From JAHELQ01 sp964491915 (lineage in GTDB: Bacteria > Acidobacteriota > Aminicenantia > UBA2199), in contig CAZBHS010000019.1 in the NCBI GenBank assembly GCA_964491915.1, positions 26,679 through 90,678 on the forward strand: 64,000 nucleotides of DNA, written 5' to 3'. The notes below the pieces were generated by a model, which searched no databases, was not told the DNA's origin, and saw only the letters and a list, made by a program, of their open reading frames with translations. Positions 17,275-26,693 of the stretch are shown piece after piece. Positions within the stretch are counted from its first letter, which is position 1, and each line of letters begins with the position of its first letter. The position numbers and the translations under genes were made by a program.

Positions 17275-18532
17275 GTGGAAACTATTAAAAGCAATTATGC
17301 GCACGTATTCGGGAGGCGGGAGGAATTTCCGTCTCTAAACCGGCGTTTCAACGATTTTCCCCTGGCCTATTTCGACGGCCCCGGCGGGAGCCAGGTGCCC
17401 CGTCAGGTATTGGAGGCCATGAACAATTATTATATGAACAGCAATGCCAATAGCCATGGAGCCTTTGTCACCTCCGAGGAAACCGACCGTTTGCTGGAGG
17501 CGGCGCGGGACGTGACAGCCGTGTTTTTGGGGGCTGAAAGCAGTCGCTGCATATCGTTCGGCGCCAATATGACAACGTTGAATTTTTCGTTGAGCAGGGC
17601 CATCGGTCGCTACCTGGAACCGGGAGATGAAATTTTAATCACCCAATTGGATCATGAAGCCAACCGTCAGCCCTGGCTGGCGTTGCGGGAATTGGGGATC
17701 GTTGTCCGCGAGGTGAGGGTGACGGACGATTATACCCTCGATTATAACGATTTGGAAAATAAAGTGAACGAAGACACCCGGCTCATTGCGGTTGGTTATT
17801 CATCCAATGCTTTCGGAACTGTGAACGACATTCCGCGGATCCGGGAATTGGCTTATAGTGTTGGCGCGTGGGTGTTGGTGGACGCCGTTCATTACGCGCC
17901 CCATTTCCCTTTGGATGTGAAAACGTTGGGGATCGATTTTTTACTCTGTTCAGCCTATAAATTTTACGGACCCCATGTTGGAATTTTATATGCGAAGGAA
18001 GGGCTCCTGGACCGGTTGCCGACGGATCGCTTGCGGACCCAAGCGCAAGCCGCCCCCTATTGTATCGAAACCGGAACCCTGAATCACGCGGCCATTGCCG
18101 GTGTCAATTCCNNNNNNNNNNAAAGCGGCGATAGAGTATATCGCCACTTTTGGAAGCGGTGATGGTATGCGAGCCGCTGTAGTCAAGGGAATGGGCGAGA
18201 TCGCGGCCCACGAGGATGAGATGGCGGTAGCTCTTTATGAGGGGCTTTCAACCATTTCTGGCCTGACGTTGGCTGGGCCCGCTCTCGATGCGCCGCGCCG
18301 GGCGCCCACGGTTTCGTTTACCATTGACGGCATTGATCCGGCTTTGATTTGCCGGAGGTTGGGCGAAAAGGGAATCTGTAGTTGGGACGGGCATTTTTAC
18401 GCCATCCGGCCCATGGAGGTATTGGGATTACTGGAGCGCGGCGGCGTGACCCGGCTTGGCGTATCTTTATACAATACTCCGGAAGAGGTCGAACGGGTTA
18501 TCTCCGAGGTGCGCAAAATAGGAACAAGTTGA
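17275..18532 (+). CDS. Cysteine desulfurase-like class V aminotransferase (interrupted by assembly gap)
   Basis: A PLP enzyme of about 419 residues of the cysteine-desulfurase-like group (fold type I, class V). FDGPGGSQVP at the start and the AYKFYGPH motif with the PLP-binding lysine identify it. The GTG start is preceded by CGGAGGGA at about 17262-17269. Ten N bases at 18112-18121 split the gene. The part after the gap continues in another frame, which only means that the true gap length is a multiple of three and not ten; I see no real frameshift. The C-terminal half aligns as the usual small domain. Whether it mobilises sulfur or transaminates is not decided. Confidence 0.82.
18112..18121. 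other. Assembly gap (10 N)
   Basis: Ten undefined bases inside the class V aminotransferase gene. The flanking frames differ by one, so the true missing length is 9, 12 or another multiple of three. Confidence 0.99.
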
Positions 18533-18535
18533 GTG

Positions 18536-20311
18536 ATGATTGATTTTCCCTTTTGGTATACTGCGGTTTTATTGGTCTTGATGACCGGCGTGTTGGTGTT
18601 GGAGGTAATTGAAGCCGATATCGCCATCTTCTCCGTGTTGATCTTGTTGATCATCGGGGGAGTGATCGATGCGAAGGAGGCCTTCGCCGGATTTTCCAAT
18701 CATGGGATGCTGACCATCGGTTTTTTGTTCGTTGTGGCCTCGGCTTTGCAAAAGACCGGCGTACTGAATCAATTGGGCGATGTATTGTTGGGGAGTAATG
18801 GATCCACCACCAAAAAACTCGCCCGCTTTTTGCCTCCGGTTTCCGCTATCTCCGCTTTTTTCAATAATACCCCCATTGTGGCGATGTTGATTCCGGTGGT
18901 GCGCTTTTGGGCCCGGAAAAATCAAGTGGCTGTGTCCAAATTCTTGATTCCCCTCTCGTATGCCACCATATTGGGAGGGACGTGCACATTGATCGGCACC
19001 AGCACCAATCTGGTGGTTCATGGTTTAATGCTTGAGAATGGACTACCGGGGATGACCTTTTTCGAGATTTCCAAAGTGGGTATTCCGGTGACTATTTTCG
19101 GATTGGCGGTCATCATTCTGGTGGGGCACCGGTTGTTGCCGGAGCGGAAGGAACCGATGGCCCAGTTAGGGGAGCAAACCAGGGAATTCGTAGTGGCCAT
19201 GAAGGTGGACCGGCAGTACCAGCATATCGGGCGCTCCATCGAGGAGGCCGGCCTTCGTCATCTCAAGGGATTGTTCTTGTTTCAGATCGAGCGGGAAGGC
19301 CATTTTAAGACCACAGTGGGGCCGGGCGAAATAATCCAGGTCAACGACCGGTTGTTTTTCACCGGATTACCCGAGACAATCATGGAGTTGCAACGGACTC
19401 CGGGATTGCGTTTGTTGAAAGATATTTCCTTTGATTTGAAGAATTTTGATTCCGACGATTTGAGGACGTTCGAGGTGGTGGTTTCCTCCAATTCACCGCT
19501 GATTAAAAAAAATGTCAGAGACAGTAATTTTCGTAGTACCTATGACGCGGTGATTATCGCCATTCACCGCTCCGGTGAACGGGTACGGCAAAAAATCGGC
19601 GATATTGTGATTCACGCCGGCGACACGTTGTTGATTCTGGCGCCGAAAAATTTTATGCAGCGCTGGTATCACACCAAAGATTTCTATCTGGTATCGACGT
19701 CTGTGCAGGTCTCGTCAAAACCGCTTTGGTATTCTTATTTTTCCATGTTCACTCTGGGGGGCATGATTCTGGCGATGGCGACGGGAATTGTGCCTGTGCT
19801 GGTGGCTGTGAGCGGGGCGGCGTTGGTGTTGCTTATTTCCCGGTGTATCACCACGGACGATGCCCGTAATAGCGTGGATTGGAAGGTATTGATCATTATC
19901 GCGTCGGCTTTCGGAATTGCCAAAGGAATGGTGAATTCAGGGTTGGCTTCTTTTTTAGCAAACGCGGTCATTCAGGCGGTGGGGGCTCTTGGACCTTTGG
20001 GAATGCTGGCGGCGGTCTATTTTATGACCAGCTTCTACACTGAGATTATCACCAACAACGCGGCGGCCGCATTGTTGGTGCCGGTTGCCCTTTTAGTGGG
20101 GCGGCAAGCGGGAGTGGATCCGCGGGCCTTCTTATTGGCTGTAGCCGTTGCCGCGTCTGCCAGCTTCGCCACTCCTATTGGCTACCAGACCAATTTGATG
20201 GTATATGGGCCCGGAGGTTACCGTTTTAGGGATTTTTTAAAAGTCGGCTTGCCCTTGAATATCGCGGTGGGATTGTTAGCTATCTTCATCCTTTATATGT
20301 TTTATTTCTAA
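18536..20311 (+). CDS. SLC13/DASS family anion permease with TrkA-C domains
   Basis: A 591-residue inner membrane transporter. The two membrane halves are separated by two cytosolic TrkA-C (RCK_C) domains at about residues 205-370, visible in pairs such as GEIIQVNDRLFFTG and GDTLLILAP. Family motifs include NNTPIVAML and GTSTNLVVHG in the first half, and TEIITNNAAAALL and TPIGYQTNLMVYGPGG in the second. The family moves sulfate, dicarboxylates, phosphate or similar anions with sodium or protons. The start could be GTG 18533 or ATG 18536. It begins three bases after the aminotransferase stop, so the two are probably one transcript; with a desulfurase-like partner, sulfate is one guess. Confidence 0.88.
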   Translation: MIDFPFWYTAVLLVLMTGVLVLEVIEADIAIFSVLILLIIGGVIDAKEAFAGFSNHGMLTIGFLFVVASALQKTGVLNQLGDVLLGSNGSTTKKLARFLPPVSAISAFFNNTPIVAMLIPVVRFWARKNQVAVSKFLIPLSYATILGGTCTLIGTSTNLVVHGLMLENGLPGMTFFEISKVGIPVTIFGLAVIILVGHRLLPERKEPMAQLGEQTREFVVAMKVDRQYQHIGRSIEEAGLRHLKGLFLFQIEREGHFKTTVGPGEIIQVNDRLFFTGLPETIMELQRTPGLRLLKDISFDLKNFDSDDLRTFEVVVSSNSPLIKKNVRDSNFRSTYDAVIIAIHRSGERVRQKIGDIVIHAGDTLLILAPKNFMQRWYHTKDFYLVSTSVQVSSKPLWYSYFSMFTLGGMILAMATGIVPVLVAVSGAALVLLISRCITTDDARNSVDWKVLIIIASAFGIAKGMVNSGLASFLANAVIQAVGALGPLGMLAAVYFMTSFYTEIITNNAAAALLVPVALLVGRQAGVDPRAFLLAVAVAASASFATPIGYQTNLMVYGPGGYRFRDFLKVGLPLNIAVGLLAIFILYMFYF

Positions 20312-20316
20312 GGCGA

Positions 20317-20877
20317 TCAACTCCGGCCGGCGTCGTTTAGAACGTCTCGAAGTAAAGGATTCTCAATTTTTTGGGTTTTCATGAAGCTGCCGAGGTTATC
20401 CAGAGCTTTATGCAACTGCTCCCGTTCTTCGGGGTCCAAAACGTGGTTGTCGTTCTGATCCAGGTAGCGCAACACAGCGTACAACATTCTCAGCTCCAGT
20501 TCCGAGAGGGTTTCGTTCTGGGAGTCCACTTTACTGAATTTCTCCAAAATTTCGATTCCCAATTCAATTTCTTCAGGATCCATTGACGAGTTGCTGTTCA
20601 GGTCCAGGTAATCGAGGATCTTGTTGACAATAACCAGGGAGTTATTGGTAGGTTTGTGCAATCTTCCTAGAATCCTGCGGGCCATCAGCCGTTCTCTCGA
20701 GTCCAAATTGCCGGAGCCATTGCGGTCAAACCTGCCTAAAATGCCTCCCAGGCTCTTTTGGCCTTCGATATCCAGGTGAATGAACGATTTTACGAGCCGG
20801 GGGTCTTCTTCACCGGTGTGGTTGAAAAAATCATCGACCAATGGAATTAGATTAAGTTCGCTTCTTTTTTTATTCAT
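20317..20877 (-). CDS. EF-hand protein
   Basis: A 186-residue soluble protein with no signal peptide and three well-formed EF-hand loops: D51-E62 (DRNGSGNLDSRE), D92-E103 (DLNSNSSMDPEE) and D140-E151 (DQNDNHVLDPEE). A fourth, degenerate loop lies near 117-128. Each is flanked by helices, giving a calmodulin-like layout with two pairs. Acidic residues at loop positions 1, 9 or 12 indicate real calcium binding for three loops. The gene is alone under a strong promoter (20895-20923), starts at ATG with GAGGT upstream, and ends six bases from the end of the transporter gene. Its partner is unknown. Confidence 0.85.
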   Translation of the reverse strand: MNKKRSELNLIPLVDDFFNHTGEEDPRLVKSFIHLDIEGQKSLGGILGRFDRNGSGNLDSRERLMARRILGRLHKPTNNSLVIVNKILDYLDLNSNSSMDPEEIELGIEILEKFSKVDSQNETLSELELRMLYAVLRYLDQNDNHVLDPEEREQLHKALDNLGSFMKTQKIENPLLRDVLNDAGRS

Positions 20878-20894
20878 TATTACCTCAGAGAATA

Positions 20895-20923
20895 ATTGTA
20901 TGAAATGTCACCTTCACTGTCAA
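20895..20923 (-). promoter_or_regulatory. Promoter for the EF-hand gene
   Basis: On the minus strand: TTGACA (20918-20923), 17 bases, TACAAT (20895-20900). It is identical in both boxes and spacing to the promoters at 6789 and 15731. Confidence 0.65.
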
Positions 20924-20979
20924 GTTGATAGCAGGGTAAGTTTGGATCGGTTATTTTTTCTCACAAAGAGAATTCGCTA

Positions 20980-21008
20980 TTGAAAAAAATTTGATTTTTT
21001 TTTACAAT
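20980..21008 (+). promoter_or_regulatory. Promoter for the 21043 gene and hybrid sensor kinase
   Basis: TTGAAA (20980-20985), 17 bases, TACAAT (21003-21008). Transcription would start near 21015. This excludes the in-frame upstream ATG at 21007 and supports ATG 21043. Confidence 0.6.
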
Positions 21009-21042
21009 GATGTTTGACTATTTTACAACGAGAGAATATTAT

Positions 21043-21315
21043 ATGCAAAATACCTTGACGAGACATATCGATTCGAAAATTGTCGTTGATACGAGTTCGG
21101 ACTGGGTTTACATCGGTACGCTCAAAATGGTGGAAGAACGCTGGATTGCCCTGGCGGATGTGGATGTGCACGATAGTAGCGAAACCGCGACGCCTAAAGA
21201 ATTGTACGTGTTGGAGAGCAAGCAATCCGGAGTGAAATCCAATAGAGGATTGGCGTATGTCAATATGAATTATATTGTGAGCTTTTCGCCTCTCGATGAT
21301 GTCAAATATTACTGA
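21043..21315 (+). CDS. Small conserved protein of unknown function
   Basis: A 90-residue soluble protein beginning MQNTLTRHIDSKIVVD. The pattern DTSSDWVYIGTL followed by a strand-rich WIALADVDVHDSSE and a closing YVNMNYIVSFSPLDDV looks like a small beta-barrel. I recall similar uncharacterised proteins in other phyla but no function. An Sm-like fold is a guess from the strand pattern. It is the first gene in a unit with the 1322-residue sensor kinase, which starts 20 bases downstream. The start was chosen from the promoter position and a purine-rich site (GAGAGAA) upstream. Confidence 0.72.
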   Translation: MQNTLTRHIDSKIVVDTSSDWVYIGTLKMVEERWIALADVDVHDSSETATPKELYVLESKQSGVKSNRGLAYVNMNYIVSFSPLDDVKYY

Positions 21316-21335
21316 GGGTCAATACATTTTCTAGA

Positions 21336-24300
21336 ATGAGGAAACTATTTTATTTGAGTTTGATCTGCGTTTTTTGCCTCTTGAATACTATTCCTCTATT
21401 TTCCCAGCAATATCTTGTTCATCAATACAATGAGACCCAGGGCTTGATGACATCTGTGGTCAATGATGCCGCGCAGGACCGGTTGGGGCAAATCTGGTTC
21501 GCCACCCGCAGGGGGATGAGCAAATACGACGGTGCGAAGTGGACCAATTATACAGATTTCGGGGACCAATTCGAGGTTCCGTTCATCAGGGTCGCCGTCG
21601 GTCGTGATGGGAATCCGTGGGGTTTGAGTTGGGCCGGCGGTGGAAGTTTTCGTTTATACTATCTTGGTAAATCTGGTTGGAGGGCGGTTCCCGCTCCCGG
21701 CAAGAGGCTTTTGGGCGCGAATGCCGCTCCGTCGAGTCTGGCGATTTGGGAATCAGTCTCTCACGTTAGAGTGGTTGTCGGTACTGTGAACGGTGTTTTT
21801 ATCTGGCAGGAGAATCGTTGGCTACGCCTCGGCAAGGAGAATGGGCTTGGACATAACCGGGTGTTCGGCATTGTTCCCATGAATGACAATCTGTATGTAG
21901 CGACTAATAAAGGAATCTCGATCGTCGGCGACGATCTACAGATTCGCAACCTTCCATCTGGAATGGGTATACCCGATGGGGCGGTGCGGGGACTTGGCAT
22001 AGAGGTGAATGTGTTTCATACGGTGCAAACCCAGAGGCTTTGGTTTTATTGTGCCGGGAAGCTAGGCTGTTTGACTCCCAAAACACAAGAAATTGAGTTT
22101 TATTCATTCCCAAGGCTCTTTTATCTCGAGGATGTGGAGGTGGCTGTTTGCCCGGACGATATGGGTTGTGTGTTTTTCGCCAGTAGAAACCGGATCTTTT
22201 GTTTCAATTATCGCGATCGCGTGCTGGAGGAGTTCGGTGTTCATAGTGGTTTGATTGGAACTGGGGCGAATTCAGTGTTTGTGGATTTCGAAAAAAATAT
22301 CTGGCTCATGTGCAATCGCGGAATCAGTAAGATTGCCAGCCGTTGTTTCGCCACCTTAAAAATGAATCATGGCCTTTTAGAAGACGAGGTTACAGCGATT
22401 ATAGAAGCGCGCCCCGGCAGATATGTGTTTGGCCATTCCAATGGGGTGACGTTCTATGATGGAAAGCGGTTTCAACCGATTCGTTTCCCTGTATTGGCCG
22501 CCAGTAACCGGCTCCTTAGCCGGGTGATGGATATGAAGCAAGATGTTGCGGGGAATATCTGGCTGGCGGTGGCTCAACGGGGTTTGGCGAAAATCGATGG
22601 GCAAAAGAAAATCCATTGGTATGGACGCGGCCGCTATAAAAAAAAATTTAGTTTGTGTCTTCTGCCTCAAACTGACGGATCTATCTGGGTCGGCCATAAA
22701 ACGGGGGTGGATGTATGGCGAAACGGTACGGTTGAAGCGCTTCCGCTAGCCCGGGATATCAATTGCGAAGTAAGAAGAATTTTTGTGGCGTCCGATGGTT
22801 CCGTTTACCTGGGTACCTGGGATCGTGGTATTTGGGTTTATAAAAATGACCGCTGGATCAATTACCGGAGCATAAATAATTATAAAGTCAATACTGTATA
22901 TTCACTAATGGAAGACCGCGCGGGAAGGACCCTCATCGGCACCATCGGAGGGTTATACAAGCTGGGTGACAATGGATTGGTCAATTATTTCAATGATTCC
23001 ACCCCCATGGACCGTCCGGTGTTTTTTATTGTGGAGAATGAAGACGGCAATCTTTGGTTAGGCACCGATAACGGGGTGATTCTCTGGCGCGATAATATAT
23101 TGAGGGAATACACAATCCGCGATGGGTTTGCCGGAATGGAAACCAACAGATCCGCGTGCATAATAGATTCTCGCGGTATCCCCTGGTTTGGAACAAACCA
23201 CGGCGTGTCTTTTTACCGCCGGCGTTTCGATGAATCGAACGGGGGCTTAGTGCCGCCCAAGGCGCATTTGCGGATGATAGAAACTTCAAAGCGGACAATA
23301 TCGTTGGTCGATTCCCGGGAACCAATCCATCTAGAATCAAATGAAAACAGCGTGGTGTTTCACTTTTGGGGGATCTCCTTTATAGATGAGACACTGACTC
23401 GATTTAAGTATAGATTGCAGGGGTTCGATTCAGATTGGAAAAGTGGGGAAGGGCCTGTAGGCAAGGTGAGTTACAATAATCTACCGCATGGATCCTACGA
23501 TTTTCAATTGATGGTGCGTAATGCTCGCGGGACCTGGAGTCACGCGGTAAAGTCCCCTAAATTGATTATTTCCAGTCCCTTTTATTTTTCATGGTGGTTT
23601 TACACTGTTATTTTGGCGTTTACCGGCATGATCTTTTTCTTGGTCAAGCGCTACTACACCATGATTGTTTATTCCTCCGTTCTCGAGAAAGATGTAAAAG
23701 AGAGAACCCGCCAGTTAAAAGATGCCGAGGAGCAATATTTCCGGTTGTTCCATGATTCCAGAGACGCGATTTTTGTAATGACCATGGCCGGTAATTTTAT
23801 CGACATCAATCCCGCGGGATTGGAATTGTTCGGCTACGCCGGTAAAGAAGCGATTCTGAAGAAAAACTTCTTTTCCCACCATTGTGTGGAGGAGGGGCAG
23901 GACGCCCTGTTGTTGCAAGTCGTTGAAAGGAACGGTTATGTGACCGATTATGAGATATTTCTCAGAAAACAAGACGGCGAGCCCATCACCGGCATATTAT
24001 CCGCTACCGGCGTGAGGGACAGCTCCGGCAAATATGTGTTTCTCCAGGGGAATATTCGCGATATCACCGAAAAGAAGAGACTGGAAAATCAGATGGAACA
24101 GGTTCGCAAAATGAAGGCTGTGGGTACTCTTGCCGGCGGCGTTGCTCACGATCTGAACAATATCCTTTCGGGCCTGGTGAATTACCCCGAGCTCATGTTG
24201 CTTAAAATCCCGGAACAAAGTTCGATGCGTAAACCTCTGGAGGCTATCAAAAAAACCGGCGAGAAAGCCGCGGCAATGGTGCAGGATTTATTGGCCCTGT

Positions 24301-25304
24301 CCAGTAGCGGCAATTCAGTTGCCCATGAGGTCATTGGCTTAAATGATGTTGTTCAGGATTACAAAGGCAGCGTTGAATTTGAAAAATTGACTACATTGCA
24401 TCCCCATGTGAATTTCCAATTCGACCTGGAAGACGGGCTGCCGAATGTTATGGGATCAGGAATTCATTTGTTCAAGATTGTCATGAACCTCGTGGCCAAT
24501 TCCGCAGAGGCAATGCCTGAAACAGGACGTTGCCTGGTGAGTACATATGAAGCCTGTCTGGAACATTCGCTGTTGGCGTATGAGTTTATCGAACCTGGAG
24601 ACTATGTGGTTCTTCAGGTATCGGATGACGGAGTGGGGATCCCTCCACATTATATCGATAAAATTTTCGAACCTTTCTATACAAAAAAAATTGAGGGGAA
24701 AAAGAAAGGCACTGGTTTGGGTATGAGTGTCGTATGGGCGACAGTGAAAGACCATAACGGTTTCATCGATGTGATAAGCGAGCAGGACATTGGAACTTCT
24801 TTCGCCCTCTATTTCCCTTCCACCCATGTCGATCCCGAAATAATCGATTGCCGTCAATATTCATCCCTCCAGCATATCCGAGGAGAAGAGAAGGTCCTGG
24901 TGGTGGATGATATCAAAGAACAGAGGGAAATCGCCAGATCAATACTTTCCAGCCTGGGGTATGAGGTATTTCTGGCTTCCAGCGGAGAGGAAACAATCGA
25001 TTTTTTAAAGAGCGGTCGGGTAGACTTGATCTTATTGGATATGATCATGGATCCCGGTCTCGATGGCCTGGCGACTTATGAAGAAATTTGCAAGATTAAT
25101 CCGGACCAAAAGGTCATCATTGTCAGTGGGTTTGCTTCCAATCAGAAAATGTCGTCCGCCAAATCGCTGGGCATCAAGAATTTTATCCAGAAACCTTATT
25201 CTATGAAAGATCTAGGCGCAGTGGTGCGAATGGAACTGGATCGCGAGCCTATCAATCTCCGGTGTAGCGAGGATGTCCCCAGCGATCAAGATTTTGCTGG
25301 ATAA
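21336..25304 (+). CDS. Hybrid two-component sensor: propeller, Y_Y_Y, PAS, histidine kinase, receiver
   Basis: A 1322-residue one-protein signalling chain. A signal peptide (about residues 1-24) leads to a periplasmic sensor of repeated two-component propeller units, seen as D.(L/I)W.(A/G)T..G.. motifs between residues 40 and 640. A Y_Y_Y domain (ending about residue 745) and one membrane helix follow. Inside the cell are a PAS domain (about 797-910), a kinase with GGVAHDLNNIL carrying the phospho-accepting histidine near residue 938, an ATPase domain with DDGVGIP and GTGLGMS, and a receiver with its aspartate in LILLDM near 1237. There is no DNA-binding output domain. Such sensors often detect glycans. 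The 3' end overlaps the plsC-like gene by 53 bases. Confidence 0.9.
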   Translation: MRKLFYLSLICVFCLLNTIPLFSQQYLVHQYNETQGLMTSVVNDAAQDRLGQIWFATRRGMSKYDGAKWTNYTDFGDQFEVPFIRVAVGRDGNPWGLSWAGGGSFRLYYLGKSGWRAVPAPGKRLLGANAAPSSLAIWESVSHVRVVVGTVNGVFIWQENRWLRLGKENGLGHNRVFGIVPMNDNLYVATNKGISIVGDDLQIRNLPSGMGIPDGAVRGLGIEVNVFHTVQTQRLWFYCAGKLGCLTPKTQEIEFYSFPRLFYLEDVEVAVCPDDMGCVFFASRNRIFCFNYRDRVLEEFGVHSGLIGTGANSVFVDFEKNIWLMCNRGISKIASRCFATLKMNHGLLEDEVTAIIEARPGRYVFGHSNGVTFYDGKRFQPIRFPVLAASNRLLSRVMDMKQDVAGNIWLAVAQRGLAKIDGQKKIHWYGRGRYKKKFSLCLLPQTDGSIWVGHKTGVDVWRNGTVEALPLARDINCEVRRIFVASDGSVYLGTWDRGIWVYKNDRWINYRSINNYKVNTVYSLMEDRAGRTLIGTIGGLYKLGDNGLVNYFNDSTPMDRPVFFIVENEDGNLWLGTDNGVILWRDNILREYTIRDGFAGMETNRSACIIDSRGIPWFGTNHGVSFYRRRFDESNGGLVPPKAHLRMIETSKRTISLVDSREPIHLESNENSVVFHFWGISFIDETLTRFKYRLQGFDSDWKSGEGPVGKVSYNNLPHGSYDFQLMVRNARGTWSHAVKSPKLIISSPFYFSWWFYTVILAFTGMIFFLVKRYYTMIVYSSVLEKDVKERTRQLKDAEEQYFRLFHDSRDAIFVMTMAGNFIDINPAGLELFGYAGKEAILKKNFFSHHCVEEGQDALLLQVVERNGYVTDYEIFLRKQDGEPITGILSATGVRDSSGKYVFLQGNIRDITEKKRLENQMEQVRKMKAVGTLAGGVAHDLNNILSGLVNYPELMLLKIPEQSSMRKPLEAIKKTGEKAAAMVQDLLALSSSGNSVAHEVIGLNDVVQDYKGSVEFEKLTTLHPHVNFQFDLEDGLPNVMGSGIHLFKIVMNLVANSAEAMPETGRCLVSTYEACLEHSLLAYEFIEPGDYVVLQVSDDGVGIPPHYIDKIFEPFYTKKIEGKKKGTGLGMSVVWATVKDHNGFIDVISEQDIGTSFALYFPSTHVDPEIIDCRQYSSLQHIRGEEKVLVVDDIKEQREIARSILSSLGYEVFLASSGEETIDFLKSGRVDLILLDMIMDPGLDGLATYEEICKINPDQKVIIVSGFASNQKMSSAKSLGIKNFIQKPYSMKDLGAVVRMELDREPINLRCSEDVPSDQDFAG

Positions 25305-26067
25305 ATTCGACTATTTCTGCATGTTCCTTGCTGCCGTTTCCGGTGATCTCTTTCGGGGGGCCAAACGCGAAATGAATCGTTTTCGACCGGTCCAACGGCC
25401 CAAAGCCTTTGAGTAGTTTTCCGTTACCCCAGAAATCGGTTTTTAGCGCCACGGGAATCACTTTTACATTGGCCCGCCGGGCTAATTTGACACCCAGTGA
25501 ATTGAATTGTCTGGGAATGAATTCCGTCCTTCGAGTGCTCTGAGGAAAGATGATAATCGACGACGAATCGACGGTAAGCTTTTCAGTACCTTTCTTAAGC
25601 ACTCGCTGAAGATCTTCGCGGGGATTTTTACGTCCAACCACGATTGGGTCCCGCGCTTTCATAATCGGAGAGAATATCGGCCCCTTGACCAGTTTTTCTT
25701 TCACCACGAATGTCACTTCGAAAAACGGTTGGACTATGCTCGGCAAGACCATCGTTTCAAGAGTGCCCATGTGATTTCCCACTATCACTACAGGCTCCTT
25801 GTTGTCGCGCAGATAATTCAATCCTTCGATGTGGAACCGGCCCCCGCACCGTTCAACACATCTGAGGATATCCAGAGAAGTTTGAGCCCATAGTTCCGAG
25901 TCGTAAACGCCTTTTAGGGCATAGGATCTGCAGCGAAGCAAGATCTTTACGAATTTATAGACAAAATACCAACGGCTACCTAAGGCGAGCCGATCTCCCA
26001 GATACCGTTTGGTAACTGCCGGAGTTTTGTACTCATTGGTTGGAAAAAATTCGTTCATGTTAGTCAT
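25252..26067 (-). CDS. 1-acyl-sn-glycerol-3-phosphate acyltransferase family (PlsC-like)
   Basis: A 271-residue acyltransferase. The acyltransferase block I appears as NHMGTLE, an HX4E variant of the classical HX4D; a similar form occurs in relatives I recall from deltaproteobacteria, so it is probably not a defect. The stretch DPIVVGRKNPREDL and the FPQSTRR block stand for blocks II and III, and the KLARRANVKVIPVALKTD region is block IV. It acts at the inner membrane in phospholipid synthesis. The start is ATG 26067 or 26058, with AAAGGTG just upstream, and the promoter is perfect consensus at 26089-26117. Its end overlaps the hybrid kinase gene by 53 bases, tail to tail. Confidence 0.85.
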   Translation of the reverse strand: MTNMNEFFPTNEYKTPAVTKRYLGDRLALGSRWYFVYKFVKILLRCRSYALKGVYDSELWAQTSLDILRCVERCGGRFHIEGLNYLRDNKEPVVIVGNHMGTLETMVLPSIVQPFFEVTFVVKEKLVKGPIFSPIMKARDPIVVGRKNPREDLQRVLKKGTEKLTVDSSSIIIFPQSTRRTEFIPRQFNSLGVKLARRANVKVIPVALKTDFWGNGKLLKGFGPLDRSKTIHFAFGPPKEITGNGSKEHAEIVEFIQQNLDRWGHPRYTGD

Positions 26068-26088
26068 TCACCTTTAAATTAAAGCGTC

Positions 26089-26117
26089 ATTATAAATGGA
26101 TTTTTTACGAATGTCAA
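26089..26117 (-). promoter_or_regulatory. Promoter for the plsC-like gene
   Basis: On the minus strand: TTGACA (26112-26117), 17 bases, TATAAT (26089-26094). This is a full sigma-70 consensus, the strongest in the window. Confidence 0.7.
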
Positions 26118-26153
26118 AAAGATAAAATGTTCATTATTCCTTGCAATTTCAGT

Positions 26154-26182
26154 TTTACTTATTTTTTATTTTATGCTATACT
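26154..26182 (+). promoter_or_regulatory. Promoter for the RRM protein gene
   Basis: TTTACT (26154-26159), 17 bases, TATACT (26177-26182). The leader would be about 70 bases, longer than most here, as is common for cold- or RNA-regulated genes. Confidence 0.5.
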
Positions 26183-26260
26183 GCCATTTCATAGGTTATG
26201 CGAATCACTATTTTGCTTCGACTTCCTATGAAATTTACAACATGCATACCGGAGGTAATG

Positions 26261-26554
26261 ATGCAAAATAGTAAGCTTTATGTGGGGAATTTCAAATATT
26301 CAACTTCTCCCGATGAATTGGAAGATTTATTCAGACCTTATGGTGAAATCCTCAGTGTCAAAATCATCGAAGGGAAGGGCTTTGGGTTTGTTGAAATGGC
26401 AACTCCCGAAGAGGCCGTGGAAGCGATGGAAAAACTGAACGGCGCAGATTTAGGAGGACGTACCCTCAGGGTATATGAAGCTCATCCGCCGAAGCAGAAA
26501 CCCAGGAGACAGCAAAATAAAAGGAATTTTCGGGGCGGCAATAATAATTACTAA
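26261..26554 (+). CDS. RRM-type RNA-binding protein
   Basis: A 97-residue protein made of one RNA recognition motif followed by a short basic, glycine- and asparagine-rich tail. RNP2 is LYVGNF at residues 6-11 and RNP1 is KGFGFVEM, with aromatic residues at the RNA-stacking positions. Bacterial relatives of this size are often induced by cold and bind single-stranded RNA. ATG 26261 is favoured over the adjacent ATG 26258 because GGAGGT at 26251-26256 is then at a better distance. The FKBP gene follows about 140 bases later and may be separate. Confidence 0.88.
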   Translation: MQNSKLYVGNFKYSTSPDELEDLFRPYGEILSVKIIEGKGFGFVEMATPEEAVEAMEKLNGADLGGRTLRVYEAHPPKQKPRRQQNKRNFRGGNNNY

Positions 26555-26693
26555 TCTCAGAAACAAGAAAAACGTATATTTAAGCTGTTGATAAATCATC
26601 ACAATCAGAGAATTTTCCAGGGCCGGAATGATGATCCGGCCAGGCTATCGGAAAAGTAGAATCAATCAATTACAATCCAAAGGAGATATGTCT

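Noticed and set aside
18095..18532. A separate gene after the gap
   Set aside because: It continues the class V aminotransferase in a shifted frame. The shift is explained by the ten placeholder N bases.
21007..21042. Upstream start of the small conserved protein
   Set aside because: ATG 21007 overlaps the -10 box of the promoter at 20980-21008, so it cannot be in the transcript.
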